A stretch of 64,000 bases of DNA from Neogemmobacter tilapiae (GTDB lineage Bacteria > Pseudomonadota > Alphaproteobacteria > Rhodobacterales > Rhodobacteraceae), in NCBI RefSeq assembly GCF_014652215.1, contig NZ_BMYJ01000003.1, positions 248,001 to 312,000 of the forward strand, written 5' to 3'. The notes beneath the pieces are model-generated. The model saw nothing but the letters and a program-made list of their open reading frames with translations. It had not been told where the DNA came from and searched no databases. Made by a program: the position numbers and the translations under genes. Of this stretch, positions 37,276-46,889 are shown piece by piece (the stretch's first letter is position 1; each line of letters begins with the position of its first letter).

Positions 37276-37878
37276 ATGACCCGCCGCCGTCGCACCTTGC
37301 GCCCCGAGGAAGAGGCGCTTTGGCAGGCCGTGGCCAGAACGGCGGTGCCGATGCATGCCAAGGCGGCGGCCCCGGTGGATCATCAGCCGGTGGAAAACCT
37401 GCCGACGGTGGTGAATGTGGAACAACCGCCGAAACCACGCATCCCCAAATTCGCGCTGGGCCAAAAGGCCCATGCCAGCCGGGACCATGATATTTTGCCC
37501 GGCCTAGCCGAACGTCTGGCGGCGGCCCCGTTGCGGATGGATGCCAAGGCCTTTGGCCGCATGACGCGCGGGAAACTCTCGCCCGAGGCGCGGATTGATC
37601 TGCATGGCATGACGCTGGCCGAGGCACATCCTGAACTGATCCGCTTTGTGCTGAATGCCCATGCGGATGGTCTGCGTCTGGTGTTGGTGATCACCGGCAA
37701 GGGCAAGGACAGGGACGATGGCGGCCCCATTCCCCAACGTTTTGGCGTGTTGCGGCATCAGGTGCCCGTCTGGCTGCGGCAGATGCCGCTGGCGGCTGTG
37801 GTTTTGCAAACCGCCGAGGCGCATTTGAAACATGGCGGTGGTGGGGCCTATTACGTCTATCTGCGGCGGGGCCGTTAG
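37276..37878 (+). CDS. Smr-domain protein
   Basis: A 200-residue protein with a basic, proline-rich N-terminus and a C-terminal Smr domain (about 105-200). The signature parts are IDLHGMTLAEAH, LVLVITGKGK and GGGGAYYVYLRR. Stand-alone Smr proteins bind nucleic acids, and some are endonucleases that cut mRNA on collided ribosomes; the role here is inferred only from family. Follows mltA after three bases. Its stop overlaps the convergent tetR stop. Confidence 0.88.
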   Translation: MTRRRRTLRPEEEALWQAVARTAVPMHAKAAAPVDHQPVENLPTVVNVEQPPKPRIPKFALGQKAHASRDHDILPGLAERLAAAPLRMDAKAFGRMTRGKLSPEARIDLHGMTLAEAHPELIRFVLNAHADGLRLVLVITGKGKDRDDGGPIPQRFGVLRHQVPVWLRQMPLAAVVLQTAEAHLKHGGGGAYYVYLRRGR

Positions 37879-38465
37879 GCCTGCGCGCCTCGGACCAAAG
37901 TGCCCACCAAAGCCTGCAATTCGCGGCGTAAGTCTGCCTCACCAACCGAAGCAAAGCGCCCTTCCAGCGACAGGTCGATCACCCCATGCACGGCGGCAAA
38001 CATCGTGCGCGCCCGTGCCCGAATCAGTTTTTCATCGGCATCCGGCAGCAGGGCCTGCAAGGGCCGGATAATTTCCGCGATCAAGACGCCCTGTTGTTCG
38101 CGCAGCCAATCGGGAATTTCGGGCGGGTTGTGGTCAAACAGCGCCTCCCAAGCCTTGCGATGGGTCAGCGCGAAATCCAGATAGGCCGCGGCTAGGGCCT
38201 GAAGCACGCCCTCGGGATCGGACTTTTCGGCCACGGCGGAGGAAAGCGCCTGCCCCAGCCGCTGCAAGGTGCGTGCGCCGACATGCAGAATCAAATCATC
38301 CAGATCGGCGAAGACCGTATAGATCGCGCCCAAGGCACAGCCCGCGTCCTGCGCGATTTCGCGCGCCCGCAGCCCCGTCAGGCCCTGCGCGACGATCCGC
38401 GCCTCGGTCGCATCCAGCAGCCTTTGCCGCAGATCATCCCGTTTTTCCTCACGTTTTCCGGCCAT
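37875..38465 (-). CDS. TetR-family repressor of the pspA-yiaA operon
   Basis: A 196-residue TetR regulator. The helix-turn-helix is at residues about 30-55 (AREIAQDAGCALGAIYTVFADLDDLI), followed by an all-helical ligand-binding domain. It is divergent from pspA across a 98-bp gap that holds three copies of the palindrome TGAAC-N3-GTTCA, so it very likely represses both itself and pspA-yiaA. The ligand is unknown; membrane-perturbing compounds would fit the target genes. Confidence 0.85.
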   Translation of the reverse strand: MAGKREEKRDDLRQRLLDATEARIVAQGLTGLRAREIAQDAGCALGAIYTVFADLDDLILHVGARTLQRLGQALSSAVAEKSDPEGVLQALAAAYLDFALTHRKAWEALFDHNPPEIPDWLREQQGVLIAEIIRPLQALLPDADEKLIRARARTMFAAVHGVIDLSLEGRFASVGEADLRRELQALVGTLVRGAQA

Positions 38466-38476
38466 CGAAAAATTCC

Positions 38477-38546
38477 TGAACGTTGTTCACAAAATTCTTG
38501 AACAGCGTTCAGAATCATGCGATACAGGTTTCATGAACGATGTTCA
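38477..38546. promoter_or_regulatory. Triple TetR operator array TGAAC-N3-GTTCA
   Basis: Three exact copies of the inverted repeat TGAAC-N3-GTTCA: 38477-38489 (spacer GTT), 38499-38511 (AGC) and 38534-38546 (GAT). The start-to-start distances are 22 and 35 bp. They fill the gap between divergent tetR and pspA. The last copy ends 17 bp before the pspA ATG, so bound repressor would block pspA transcription. Confidence 0.8.
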
Positions 38547-38563
38547 TAAAACAGGAGGCCGGA

Positions 38564-39247
38564 ATGATCAAACTCTTTATGACGCTGATGCGGGGTCGGG
38601 CCGAAGACACGGCCGAGGCGACGCGTGACCACTATGCCCTGCCACTTTTGCGCCAGCAGATCCGCGAGGCGGCAGGGGCGATTGATAGCGCACGGCGGGC
38701 GGTGGCTTTGGCGATGGCGCAGCACGAACAGGAAAAGGCGCTGGGCGCGAAACTGGCCGGGCAGTTGGCGGATCTTGAGGCGCGGGCGATGGCCGCGCTG
38801 GAGGCGGGTGATGAAGCCCTAGCGCGCGAAGCGGCAGGCATGATCGCGGAACTGGAGGCCGAGGCGGATTGCTCCAAAGTCGCAGAGGCCCGGTTTGGGG
38901 CAGAAGTGACCCGCCTGCGCAAAGCCCTGCGTGAGGCGGAGGGGCGGCTGCGTGCCCTGCAACGTGGGGAACGGTTGTCTGTGGCGGTGGACCGTTCGCA
39001 GAAGCTGCGCGAGGTGCTGCCCGAAGGCGGCGACGCGCCGCTGGACGCCGCCGAGGCGACTTTGGCCCGCCTGGCTGGGCGGCAGGAACAGGCCGATCTG
39101 ATGGCCGGGGCGATGGCAGAACTGAAGGATGAAACCCGTGTCGATGGGCTGCGTGCGAAACTGGCCGAGGCCGGTCATGGCCCAGCCCTGAAACCCAGCG
39201 CCGAAAGCGTGCTGGAACGTCTGAAACAACAACGGGCTGCGGCCTGA
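38564..39247 (+). CDS. PspA/IM30 family envelope-stress protein
   Basis: A 227-residue, almost entirely helical protein of the PspA/IM30/Vipp1 (ESCRT-III-like) family, which forms membrane-bound oligomers that stabilise damaged inner membranes. The N-terminus MIKLFMTLMRGRAEDTAEA matches the family, and coiled coil covers most of residues 30-150. The ATG has GGAGG five bases upstream. No pspB, pspC or pspF is nearby; control is apparently by the divergent TetR. yiaA follows 12 bp later. Confidence 0.82.
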   Translation: MIKLFMTLMRGRAEDTAEATRDHYALPLLRQQIREAAGAIDSARRAVALAMAQHEQEKALGAKLAGQLADLEARAMAALEAGDEALAREAAGMIAELEAEADCSKVAEARFGAEVTRLRKALREAEGRLRALQRGERLSVAVDRSQKLREVLPEGGDAPLDAAEATLARLAGRQEQADLMAGAMAELKDETRVDGLRAKLAEAGHGPALKPSAESVLERLKQQRAAA

Positions 39248-39259
39248 TAGGAGATGATT

Positions 39260-39547
39260 ATGAACGACAATCTTCCCACCAAACCCTCGTCCGCCTTTGC
39301 AACCTTCACCTATGTCAGCTTTGCCGTCGCGGCGGTCATGATGGCGGGCGGTATCTACTTTCTGGAGGCGAGTTTTGCCGCCAAAGGCTTTTATTCCATG
39401 TCGGCGCTGATGCTGGTGCATACCACGGTGTCGGCCACCAAGCTGATGCGTGACAATGAAGAATCGACACGCCTGCACAACCGGCTGGAAGAAGCCCGCA
39501 CCGAACGCCTGCTGATGGAGGTGAACGCGGGCAAGACAAGCCTGTAA
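39260..39547 (+). CDS. YiaA/YiaB family inner membrane protein
   Basis: A 95-residue protein with the YiaAA domain: two hydrophobic segments (ATFTYVSFAVAAVMMAGGIYFL and AAKGFYSMSALMLVHTTVSATK) and a charged C-terminal helix (RDNEESTRLHNRLEEARTERL). I use the ATG at 39260, six bases after AGGAG, instead of the one at 39254, which abuts the SD. It forms an operon with pspA and may be its membrane partner, which is inference. Confidence 0.78.
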   Translation: MNDNLPTKPSSAFATFTYVSFAVAAVMMAGGIYFLEASFAAKGFYSMSALMLVHTTVSATKLMRDNEESTRLHNRLEEARTERLLMEVNAGKTSL

Positions 39548-39553
39548 CGCAAC

Positions 39554-39579
39554 AAACCCGGGCCATTGGTCCGGGTTTT
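39554..39579. terminator. Bidirectional intrinsic terminator after yiaA
   Basis: A GC-rich stem (AACCCGG paired with CCGGGTT, extendable inward by GCC/GGT) flanked by AAA on the left and TTTT on the right. It lies between the yiaA stop and the convergent esterase stop and could end both transcripts. Confidence 0.8.
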
Positions 39580-40710
39580 CTAACGCGTCACCTCTGCACC
39601 AATCACCGCCACCGGGGCCAAGAAGACTCCGGTGGCTTTGCGCACGGTGATGATCGCGCCGGGCAAAAGCCCCACGCGCATCCGCTGATCATCGGCCAAG
39701 GCCTGATCCACCGAACCAATGCCGGAAAGCAGGGCAATCAGCGTCGGCGAATTGCCGACGTTGAAATGGCCGCCGTCCACATTGAAATTCGACGTGTCAA
39801 AGAAGGTCACTTCCAGATCGGAGACTTTGGTCAGATCTGTCAGGTTGCCCAGCCGTTCAGGCTCTCCTGTCAAGGTGCTGGACACCTTCAGCGCGAAATC
39901 GCGGCGTGAACCAAAGATGATAAAGGGCTGCGGCAACTGGCCCAAGGCATGGGCCTGCCCGCGGAATACATCGACATCCAGATCAGGTGAGATCAGCACA
40001 ACCGCACCCAGCCGATCAATCAAGCTTTGGTTCCCGCGCAGCGCCATGTTGCGCAAGGCTTCCATCGTGACGGCGCCACCCATCGAATGGGCCACCAGAT
40101 AGATCTTGCGGGCACCAGACCGTGCCACCTGGCCAATCAGCGTTTCCAGCCCATCCCGTGCAAAGGTCGCCGCATCGCGATCATGCACATAACCCAAGGG
40201 GTTGGCATTGGAGGGCCAGGAATAGTGAATGATCGTGCCCGAGAATTTCAGATCATAGGAAAGCTGCGCCAGCCGATACAGACCCTCGGCGAAGTTGGTG
40301 TTGAAGCCGTGGATAAAGATCACCGCCTCGCGCCCCGGATTGTCAGCCCCACGCAGGGCCGCCGACAGGTTCGCGTCGAACAGGTCTTCGGGCATCCGCG
40401 TCGCCGCCTTGGCCACGAAATGCCGCAGCGGGTCGGGGGTGCCGTTCTTGCGCGGCACGGGCACATCCCCCGTCTCGCGGTCGGGCGGCACGGAAATGTC
40501 ATAGCGCCCGAACAGCACCTGCTCCGAGGCGGTCGCGCCGAACTGGTCGGTTTCCGGGTCTACCGCCCTCGTCGTGCCGACGAAAATCGGCACGATGGTT
40601 CCGCCCTGCGCGTTGGGCAGAACCGTCAAACGCCCGCGTGGCGCGCAGGCGGTCAGAGTCAAGGCGCTGCCGGACAGAATCAGGAAGCGGCGGGTCGGGT
40701 CAAAGGACAT
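39580..40710 (-). CDS. Alpha/beta hydrolase lipoprotein (DUF900-type esterase)
   Basis: A 376-residue hydrolase. The start [14 protein letters not shown] at 40710 gives a lipoprotein signal with lipobox LTAC. The central domain is of the DUF900 alpha/beta-hydrolase type: [22 protein letters not shown] and nucleophile region [16 protein letters not shown], with [14 protein letters not shown] between. Substrate unknown. The frame continues to 40824 but that part overlaps hslU. Start overlaps the hslU end by 11 bp, so it probably belongs to the hslV-hslU transcript. Confidence 0.8.
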   Translation of the reverse strand: MSFDPTRRFLILSGSALTLTACAPRGRLTVLPNAQGGTIVPIFVGTTRAVDPETDQFGATASEQVLFGRYDISVPPDRETGDVPVPRKNGTPDPLRHFVAKAATRMPEDLFDANLSAALRGADNPGREAVIFIHGFNTNFAEGLYRLAQLSYDLKFSGTIIHYSWPSNANPLGYVHDRDAATFARDGLETLIGQVARSGARKIYLVAHSMGGAVTMEALRNMALRGNQSLIDRLGAVVLISPDLDVDVFRGQAHALGQLPQPFIIFGSRRDFALKVSSTLTGEPERLGNLTDLTKVSDLEVTFFDTSNFNVDGGHFNVGNSPTLIALLSGIGSVDQALADDQRMRVGLLPGAIITVRKATGVFLAPVAVIGAEVTR

Positions 40711-41992
40711 AGCGGCTGATATCGGCATTGCGGGCCAGGCTGCCCACATGGAATTCCACGAAAACCGCATCCACTGTGATACCCTCACCCTTCCGGTCCG
40801 GGGCGGTAAAGGACAGCTCCTCAAACACCCGCTCCATCACCGTATACAACCGGCGCGCGCCAATATTCTCCACGCTGCCGTTCACTTCCGCCGCAATCCG
40901 CGCAATCGCAGCGACACCATCCGGGGCAAACGTCACAGACACCCCTTCGGTTCCCAGCAAGGCCGCATATTGCCGCGTCAGGGCATTGTCGGTTTCCGTC
41001 AGGATGCGCAGGAAATCGCCCTCGGTCAGCGGTTTCAATTCCACCCGGATCGGCAGACGCCCCTGCAACTCGGGCAAAAGATCGGACGGTTTCGCGACAT
41101 GAAACGCCCCCGAGGCGATAAAGAGGATATGATCCGTCTTCACCGGCCCGTATTTCGTCGAAACTGTCGTCCCCTCGATCAAGGGCAACAAATCCCGCTG
41201 CACCCCTTCGCGGCTGACATCCGCCCCGCGCGCATCGGCGCGGGCGCAGATTTTGTCGATTTCGTCCAGAAAGACGATGCCGCTGTCCTGCACCGCCCGC
41301 AGGGCCTCGGCCTTCACCGTTTCGTCGTCCAGCAGTTTGTCGGCCTCTTGCCCCAGCAAGATTTCGTGGCTTTCCGCCACCGTCATCCGCTTCTTTTCGC
41401 GCCGCTGAAAGGCTTTGCCGAACAGTTCCTGCAAACCCTGCATCTGCTGTTCCATGCCCTGCCCCATCATCGGCATGGTTGGACCCGCGTCGGTCACCTC
41501 GATCTCGATCTCGGTCTCGTCCAATTCGCCGGCTTTCAGCTTGCGGCGGAACATTTCGCGCGTCTGTTCCCGTGCATCACGCCCGGCCACTGCCTCGATC
41601 ACCCGATCTTCGGCAGCTTTCAACGCCCGCGCCCGAACCTCATCCCGCATTCTTTCGCGGGTTTCGATCATCGCGGCGTCCACCAGATCGCGGATGATGC
41701 TGTCCACATCGCGACCGACATAGCCCACTTCGGTGAACTTCGTCGCCTCGACCTTGAGGAATGGCGCCCGCGCCAGTTTCGCCAGACGGCGACTGATTTC
41801 CGTCTTGCCCACCCCGGTCGGCCCGATCATCAGGATGTTCTTGGGATAAACCTCATCCCGCAGATCATCGCCCAGCCGCTTTCGCCGCCAGCGATTGCGC
41901 AGGGCGACGGCCACGGCGCGTTTCGCCTCGGCCTGGCCAATGATGTAACGATCAAGTTCAGAGACGATTTCGCGTGGGGTCAGGTCGGTCAT
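40700..41992 (-). CDS. hslU: ATP-dependent protease ATPase subunit HslU
   Basis: A 430-residue AAA+ unfoldase that feeds the HslV peptidase. Walker [18 protein letters not shown], the I-domain (about 120-230), Walker [12 protein letters not shown] and the C-terminal [12 protein letters not shown] are intact. Its C-terminus (NADISRYVL) matches the tail that docks into HslV. Coupled by ATGA overlap to the membrane-protein gene that separates it from hslV. Confidence 0.97.
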   Translation of the reverse strand: MTDLTPREIVSELDRYIIGQAEAKRAVAVALRNRWRRKRLGDDLRDEVYPKNILMIGPTGVGKTEISRRLAKLARAPFLKVEATKFTEVGYVGRDVDSIIRDLVDAAMIETRERMRDEVRARALKAAEDRVIEAVAGRDAREQTREMFRRKLKAGELDETEIEIEVTDAGPTMPMMGQGMEQQMQGLQELFGKAFQRREKKRMTVAESHEILLGQEADKLLDDETVKAEALRAVQDSGIVFLDEIDKICARADARGADVSREGVQRDLLPLIEGTTVSTKYGPVKTDHILFIASGAFHVAKPSDLLPELQGRLPIRVELKPLTEGDFLRILTETDNALTRQYAALLGTEGVSVTFAPDGVAAIARIAAEVNGSVENIGARRLYTVMERVFEELSFTAPDRKGEGITVDAVFVEFHVGSLARNADISRYVL

Positions 41993-43056
41993 TCAACGGT
42001 CACATAGGGGGGCAATCTGGATTTGCCCGGAAAATTCGGAAGGGCGCGCATCACCGCACCCCGCATTTGCGTCCAGAACGTCCCCATCAAGGTAAGGATG
42101 ATCCCCAGCACCAACAAGACCGCCGCCATCGGTGCGGTCTCACCACCGGCACGAAGCAGCCAACCGACCAAGATCGCCAGATAGACCACCGCCGCCGTCA
42201 TGAACGAACGCCGGTCAATGATCAGCGCCAAAAGCGCCACCAAGGCCAAGACCACCGCCAGCAAAAGCTTGCCCGTCATATCGCCAGAATTCAGCGCCGT
42301 CAGCGCCACGGTGTTCACCAAGGCGGGGGCTGCCAGAATGTGCAACCAAAAGCCGCTGGCCGACGAGCGGCCCAGCCGATAGGGATCGCGCATGTCAAAG
42401 GCCACCCCGCCTGCAAAGGCGCAAAGGCCAAAGATCAGCGTGCCCAAAGCAAAACCCGATCCGGTGCGCAGATCGAACATTTCTGACCAAGAGGCGATTC
42501 CCGTCTGCAAGGGGGCGACGCTGTCGGTCAGCACAAAGATCAGGCCCATGCCTGCCAACCCGATGGGCACAAAGCTGAACGGCACCTTATAGGACCGATA
42601 CCAAAAGCCCAGCACGGCCAGCACCACCAGAAAATAGCCGATCAGGAACAACCGTTCCGTCTGCCAGCCATCCCGGACAAGGCCCATCCCAAAGCCAATC
42701 GCCGCGGCCGCGCCCAAGGCAAAGCCAAGCGTCAACACGATGCTAGGCAAGGCCATCCGCCGCTTGAGTGTGAAATAGCGCGCAAAGGTCCAGCACAGCG
42801 CCGCCGTGATCGCCGGCATCAGAACCGAGCCCGCCACGCTGGTAAAGGCAAGGATCCCGCTGATCAGCAGGATCAGCCCCACGGATACAAAAATTTCGGC
42901 AAAGCCACGAAAGAACTCGAACGGCTCCTCATCGGCGGGCAGCGCGTCCCTTTGACCGTGTCTTGCTGCCGCCAAAGCCGTCAGGCTGGCGGCTTGCGCC
43001 TCATTCAGAATGCCCGCAGCAACGGCGGAACGGATGTCTTCGTCGGTAATCTGCAC
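41989..43056 (-). CDS. Polytopic membrane protein inserted between hslV and hslU
   Basis: A 355-residue protein with a short soluble N-terminus (about 1-45) and around ten or more hydrophobic segments (for example [18 protein letters not shown] and [17 protein letters not shown]). It resembles DUF2157/DUF4401-type membrane proteins; no function is known to me. GTG start 21 bp after hslV, stop overlapping the hslU start, so it is co-transcribed and coupled with the protease genes. In most bacteria hslV and hslU are adjacent, so the interruption is notable. Confidence 0.75.
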   Translation of the reverse strand: MQITDEDIRSAVAAGILNEAQAASLTALAAARHGQRDALPADEEPFEFFRGFAEIFVSVGLILLISGILAFTSVAGSVLMPAITAALCWTFARYFTLKRRMALPSIVLTLGFALGAAAAIGFGMGLVRDGWQTERLFLIGYFLVVLAVLGFWYRSYKVPFSFVPIGLAGMGLIFVLTDSVAPLQTGIASWSEMFDLRTGSGFALGTLIFGLCAFAGGVAFDMRDPYRLGRSSASGFWLHILAAPALVNTVALTALNSGDMTGKLLLAVVLALVALLALIIDRRSFMTAAVVYLAILVGWLLRAGGETAPMAAVLLVLGIILTLMGTFWTQMRGAVMRALPNFPGKSRLPPYVTVE

Positions 43057-43077
43057 GGTGGAACCCTGCCCCTGACT

Positions 43078-43638
43078 TTAGCCTTCAATCGTCTCAACGG
43101 TCAGATTGCCGTTGGTATAAACACAAATATCCGCCGCAATGGCCATAGCACGCCGGGCGATGTCTTCTGCATCAAGATCCGTCGCCATCAGCCCCCGCGC
43201 CGCCGCCAACGCATAGTTCCCACCCGAACCTATCGCTGCAACGTCATTCTCTGGTTCTAGCACATCCCCCGCGCCGGTAATCACGAAAAGATCACGCCCA
43301 TCCGTCACAATCAGCATCGCTTCAAGGTTGCGCAGATATTTGTCCAGCCGCCAATCTTTTGCCAATTCCACACAGGCCCGCGCCATCTGACCCGGCATTG
43401 ACTCCAGCTTTTTCTCCAACCGTTCCAAAAGGGTAAAGGCATCCGCCGTCGATCCGGCAAAACCTGCCACCACATCCCGCCCACCGGGCGACAACCGCCG
43501 CACCTTGCGCGCCGTGCCTTTGATCACGGTCTGACCAAGGCTCACCTGCCCATCCCCAGCCACCACAACCCGCCCACCCCGGCGCACCGCCAGAATCGTC
43601 GTCCCATGCCATCCCGGGAATCGCTCTTCGGTCATCAT
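43078..43638 (-). CDS. hslV: ATP-dependent protease peptidase subunit HslV
   Basis: A 186-residue proteasome-like peptidase. The catalytic N-terminal threonine is exposed by processing before [10 protein letters not shown] (preceded here by a short propeptide ending GWHG). [18 protein letters not shown] and [16 protein letters not shown] are conserved. Works with HslU in heat-shock proteolysis. Begins 26 bp after the kpsM stop. Confidence 0.96.
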   Translation of the reverse strand: MMTEERFPGWHGTTILAVRRGGRVVVAGDGQVSLGQTVIKGTARKVRRLSPGGRDVVAGFAGSTADAFTLLERLEKKLESMPGQMARACVELAKDWRLDKYLRNLEAMLIVTDGRDLFVITGAGDVLEPENDVAAIGSGGNYALAAARGLMATDLDAEDIARRAMAIAADICVYTNGNLTVETIEG

Positions 43639-43664
43639 GTCTCCTAGATACCGGCAAAATCGGC

Positions 43665-44498
43665 TTAGAAACTTCTGTCTACGATCTGCCGGAAATAGCG
43701 GCTGATCAAGATATAGCCCACCACCGCCAAGAGCAGCGACACACCAAAGACGTATAGCGGGCTGACGAAACTGGCCTCATACTGTCCGTAAAACCCCCGC
43801 CGCATCATCGCGATGATATGGACCAACGGGTTGTACCAAAGGATGTCCTGTGCCGAATTCGGCATCTCATCAAACAGAAAGATCACCCCCGAAATCAGGA
43901 AAAGTGGTGTCGTCGCAATCGAAAACAACGACGCATAGATCGGGAACATCGGCATCAGAAAGGCGTTGACCATCCCAACACCGATGCCAAAAGCTGTTGC
44001 CATCGCCGTCGCCATCAAAATCCAGCGCAAGTCGACGATGGTCCTTGTCTCGAACAACAGGATCATGCTGGAAAATATCAGCACCATGACGGCCATATGG
44101 GTCACAAGGTTCAGCAAAACCCGCGCCAGGATGGCGTCGAAAAACCGCACTGCCGGATAGCGCAGCAAAGACCGGGAATAGGTGATCGAGGTCGCAACCT
44201 TTTGCTGGATGCGCACATAGAGCATAAAGATCAGCATCCCCGTGGCGTAAAACATCGGAAAGCTGATGCCCAACGAGGGCTGCCTTAGCCGAAGGCCGAC
44301 GCTGAACACGATGGTCAAGATCAAGACACTGCCGATCGGTTCGAGCAGGGCCCAAAGGTAGCCCCCGAAAGACCGCCCATAGGTCGTTGTCATTTCGCGC
44401 AGAACCAAGGCACCGACCGAGCGTCCGGTCCGCCAAGGCAGCGAAAAACTGCCCGGTCGTTGGGCGGCTGGAACAAAGCCAACCGGTTTCCGTCTCAT
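43665..44498 (-). CDS. Polysaccharide ABC exporter permease, KpsM-like
   Basis: A 277-residue ABC-2 type permease with about six membrane helices ([58 protein letters not shown] and others). The N-terminal amphipathic part before [13 protein letters not shown] is typical of KpsM/RfbA permeases. With the KpsE-like and KpsT-like genes on the other side of a 194-bp divergent gap it should form an exporter for a capsule or surface polysaccharide. No synthesis genes (kpsC, kpsS, glycosyltransferases) are nearby. Confidence 0.87.
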   Translation of the reverse strand: MRRKPVGFVPAAQRPGSFSLPWRTGRSVGALVLREMTTTYGRSFGGYLWALLEPIGSVLILTIVFSVGLRLRQPSLGISFPMFYATGMLIFMLYVRIQQKVATSITYSRSLLRYPAVRFFDAILARVLLNLVTHMAVMVLIFSSMILLFETRTIVDLRWILMATAMATAFGIGVGMVNAFLMPMFPIYASLFSIATTPLFLISGVIFLFDEMPNSAQDILWYNPLVHIIAMMRRGFYGQYEASFVSPLYVFGVSLLLAVVGYILISRYFRQIVDRSF

Positions 44499-44692
44499 GC
44501 GCGGTCACCCCGTGCTGTCGATCTCAAGACGGTCGCCCGGCAATGTCCTGCCGCGAAACCGCTTTGCGTCTGGATTTCATTGGCCCGTCTATAGTAGGAA
44601 ACCCGTGGTAAGATCAAATTGCTTCCAGCCTTGGGACGGTTTTCCGCCCTGTGCTGGTAGGGTCGGCACAGAAAGCCGCCCTTTGGAAAAGG

Positions 44693-46090
44693 ATGTCTCG
44701 GGTGAATTCCGAACAGGCGGACGGGCCGGAACCGGCAGAAGATAAGCTGGACGAACCGCGCAAAAGACGAAATGGCCAACAGGGCAGACCCGGTGTCGGG
44801 GCGGCAAGCAAGGCGGTTCCCCGTCTGGCACGGGCCGTCGGTGCCGCAGCGGTCCCCGCTCCGCCTGTCGGACCCATCGCGCCCATCCGTATGGCTGATG
44901 GCTCGGTCGCCAACCATCCCATCGGACCGGCCCGTGCCGAGGCCGCCAGTGGTGTCCGGCCACCGGCCGCCCGCGCCACGGTCAAGCGTCGCCACCGCTT
45001 GACGCTTTACACCTTCATTCTGGTTGTTGTCCTGCCGGTGGCCATGCTTGCGGGTTATTTGGGCAGCTTTGCGCAAGATCAGTATGCCTCTGAGTCAGGC
45101 TTTTCGGTGCGCAAGGAGGAAGGTGCCACATCGGTCGACATGATCGGCGGCCTGACCCAGCTGACGGGATCAGCCTCGACCGACGCGGAAATTCTTTATG
45201 ACTATATCCGCAGCCCTGATCTTGTGGCCGATATTGACCGTGACCTTGACCTTTATGGGATCTACAGCCGCAACTATGACAAAGATCCGCTGTTCAGCCT
45301 TGCGCGTGATTCCACAATTGAGCAAAAAACCGACTATTGGCGGCGGATGGTGCTGGTCGAATACAATGAGGCGACCGGCCTGATCCGCCTTGAGGTGCGC
45401 GCCTTCACCGCCGAAGAGGCGCAGAAAGTCGGTCGTGCCATTCTGGAATACAGCAGCCAGATGATCAACCGTCTGTCCGACGCGGCGCGTGAAGATGCGA
45501 CGCGTTATGCTGGGGCTGAACTGGAAAAAGCTGTCGAAACCTTGAAAGAAACCCGGGCGGCGATCACAGAATTCCGCACGCGGACCCAGATCATCGACCC
45601 GTTGGAAGACATTCGTCGGCAATCGAACCTTCTGAACAGTCTGGAGGTTCAGTTGGCTGAAGCAACGATTCAGCTTGATTCATTGCGGGCGACCGTCACC
45701 GTTTCGCGCAGCCCGCAGATTGAACAGACCGAACTGCGTATCTCGATCATCAAAAAGCAGATTGAAGAAGTTCGTGCCAAGATTGGTCTGGGGCAAGACG
45801 GCGATCGGGCGGATTCGGGCTATGCCCAGAAAGTCGCGGAATACGAAAGGCTGGTGGTTGACCGCGAAGTGTCTGAAGAACGATTCCGCGCGACCACCAT
45901 GCTTTACAACGCGGCCCAAGCCGAAGCCGATCGCAAAAGCCGCTACCTTGCAGCCCATGTGGAGCCTACCCTTGCCGAAGGCGCACTTTATCCGCAGGCG
46001 CTGTTGCTGTTGCTGATGACCGGGGGTTTCCTGACCCTCGCCTGGGCACTTCTTGTGCTGATTTACTACAGTATCCGCGACCGGCGCTGA
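44693..46090 (+). CDS. Capsule export inner-membrane co-polymerase, KpsE-like
   Basis: A 465-residue polysaccharide co-polymerase/export protein. A roughly 105-residue cytoplasmic N-terminus rich in Pro, Ala and Arg precedes membrane helix 1 (LTLYTFILVVVLPVAMLAGYL). A large periplasmic coiled-coil part follows, then helix 2 near the C-terminus (ALLLLLMTGGFLTLAWALLVLIYY). KpsE links the ABC transporter to the outer-membrane export channel. The ATG at 44693 is chosen; a GTG at 44702 has better SD spacing (AAGGA, eight bases). Confidence 0.85.
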   Translation: MSRVNSEQADGPEPAEDKLDEPRKRRNGQQGRPGVGAASKAVPRLARAVGAAAVPAPPVGPIAPIRMADGSVANHPIGPARAEAASGVRPPAARATVKRRHRLTLYTFILVVVLPVAMLAGYLGSFAQDQYASESGFSVRKEEGATSVDMIGGLTQLTGSASTDAEILYDYIRSPDLVADIDRDLDLYGIYSRNYDKDPLFSLARDSTIEQKTDYWRRMVLVEYNEATGLIRLEVRAFTAEEAQKVGRAILEYSSQMINRLSDAAREDATRYAGAELEKAVETLKETRAAITEFRTRTQIIDPLEDIRRQSNLLNSLEVQLAEATIQLDSLRATVTVSRSPQIEQTELRISIIKKQIEEVRAKIGLGQDGDRADSGYAQKVAEYERLVVDREVSEERFRATTMLYNAAQAEADRKSRYLAAHVEPTLAEGALYPQALLLLLMTGGFLTLAWALLVLIYYSIRDRR

Positions 46091-46094
46091 GGTC

Positions 46095-46787
46095 ATGATT
46101 CGGCTGCGGAACCTGTCCAAATCCTATTTGTTGAACGGCCGTCGCAAAGTGGTGGCCGACAACATCAATATGATCTTCCCCTCGGGCGAATGTGTTGCCC
46201 TACTGGGCCGAAATGGGGCCGGAAAATCGACGCTGATGTCGATGATCGCCGGTTCCACCGAAATCGACCGGGGCGAGATCACCAGCACCGGCACAATTTC
46301 CTGGCCTGTCGGCTTTCGCGGTTCATTCCACCCCGACCTGAGTGGTGCGCAGAACACGCGCTTTGTCGCCCGCGTCTATGGCGTGGATACCGACGAATTG
46401 CTGGACTTCGTTGAAGAGTTTTCCGATTTGGGCGATCATTTCTATCTTCCGATCCGCAGCTATTCCTCGGGGATGCGGTCGCGTTTGTCTTTTGGCATGT
46501 CGATGGGCATCCACTTCGACACCTATTTGATCGACGAGGTGACCAGCGTCGGCGACGCTGATTTCCGCCGGAAAAGTGCAGCGGTGTTGCAGGATCGACT
46601 GGCCAACAGTGGCGCCATTGTTGTCACCCATTCCATGGCACAAATCCGCAAACTCTGCACTTCTGCGGCCGTTCTTGAGGACGGAAAGCTCACCTATTTC
46701 GACGATGTGGACGAGGCAATCAGTTTGCACCACAGGAATCTGGATGTCGCCGAAGAAGAAGCCGAAGAAATGGATGAAGGCGAGTGA
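46095..46787 (+). CDS. Polysaccharide ABC exporter ATPase, KpsT-like
   Basis: A 230-residue ATPase. Walker A GRNGAGKSTLMS, ABC signature YSSGMRSRLSFG and Walker B TYLIDEVTSVGD are complete, and the HSMAQIRKLC H-loop follows. The short length and acidic end (EEEAEEMDEGE) fit KpsT-type exporters without a carbohydrate-binding extension. Starts four bases after kpsE and works with the divergent permease. Confidence 0.9.
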   Translation: MIRLRNLSKSYLLNGRRKVVADNINMIFPSGECVALLGRNGAGKSTLMSMIAGSTEIDRGEITSTGTISWPVGFRGSFHPDLSGAQNTRFVARVYGVDTDELLDFVEEFSDLGDHFYLPIRSYSSGMRSRLSFGMSMGIHFDTYLIDEVTSVGDADFRRKSAAVLQDRLANSGAIVVTHSMAQIRKLCTSAAVLEDGKLTYFDDVDEAISLHHRNLDVAEEEAEEMDEGE

Positions 46788-46889
46788 CAGCCTTGGCGAT
46801 TGGCCAAAATAGATAAACATGTTCCTGTTAAGCGGCGCTTCACCCCGATCTGTCAGTCTGGGCCTTGGGTGAAATGTGTGGGTGACACG

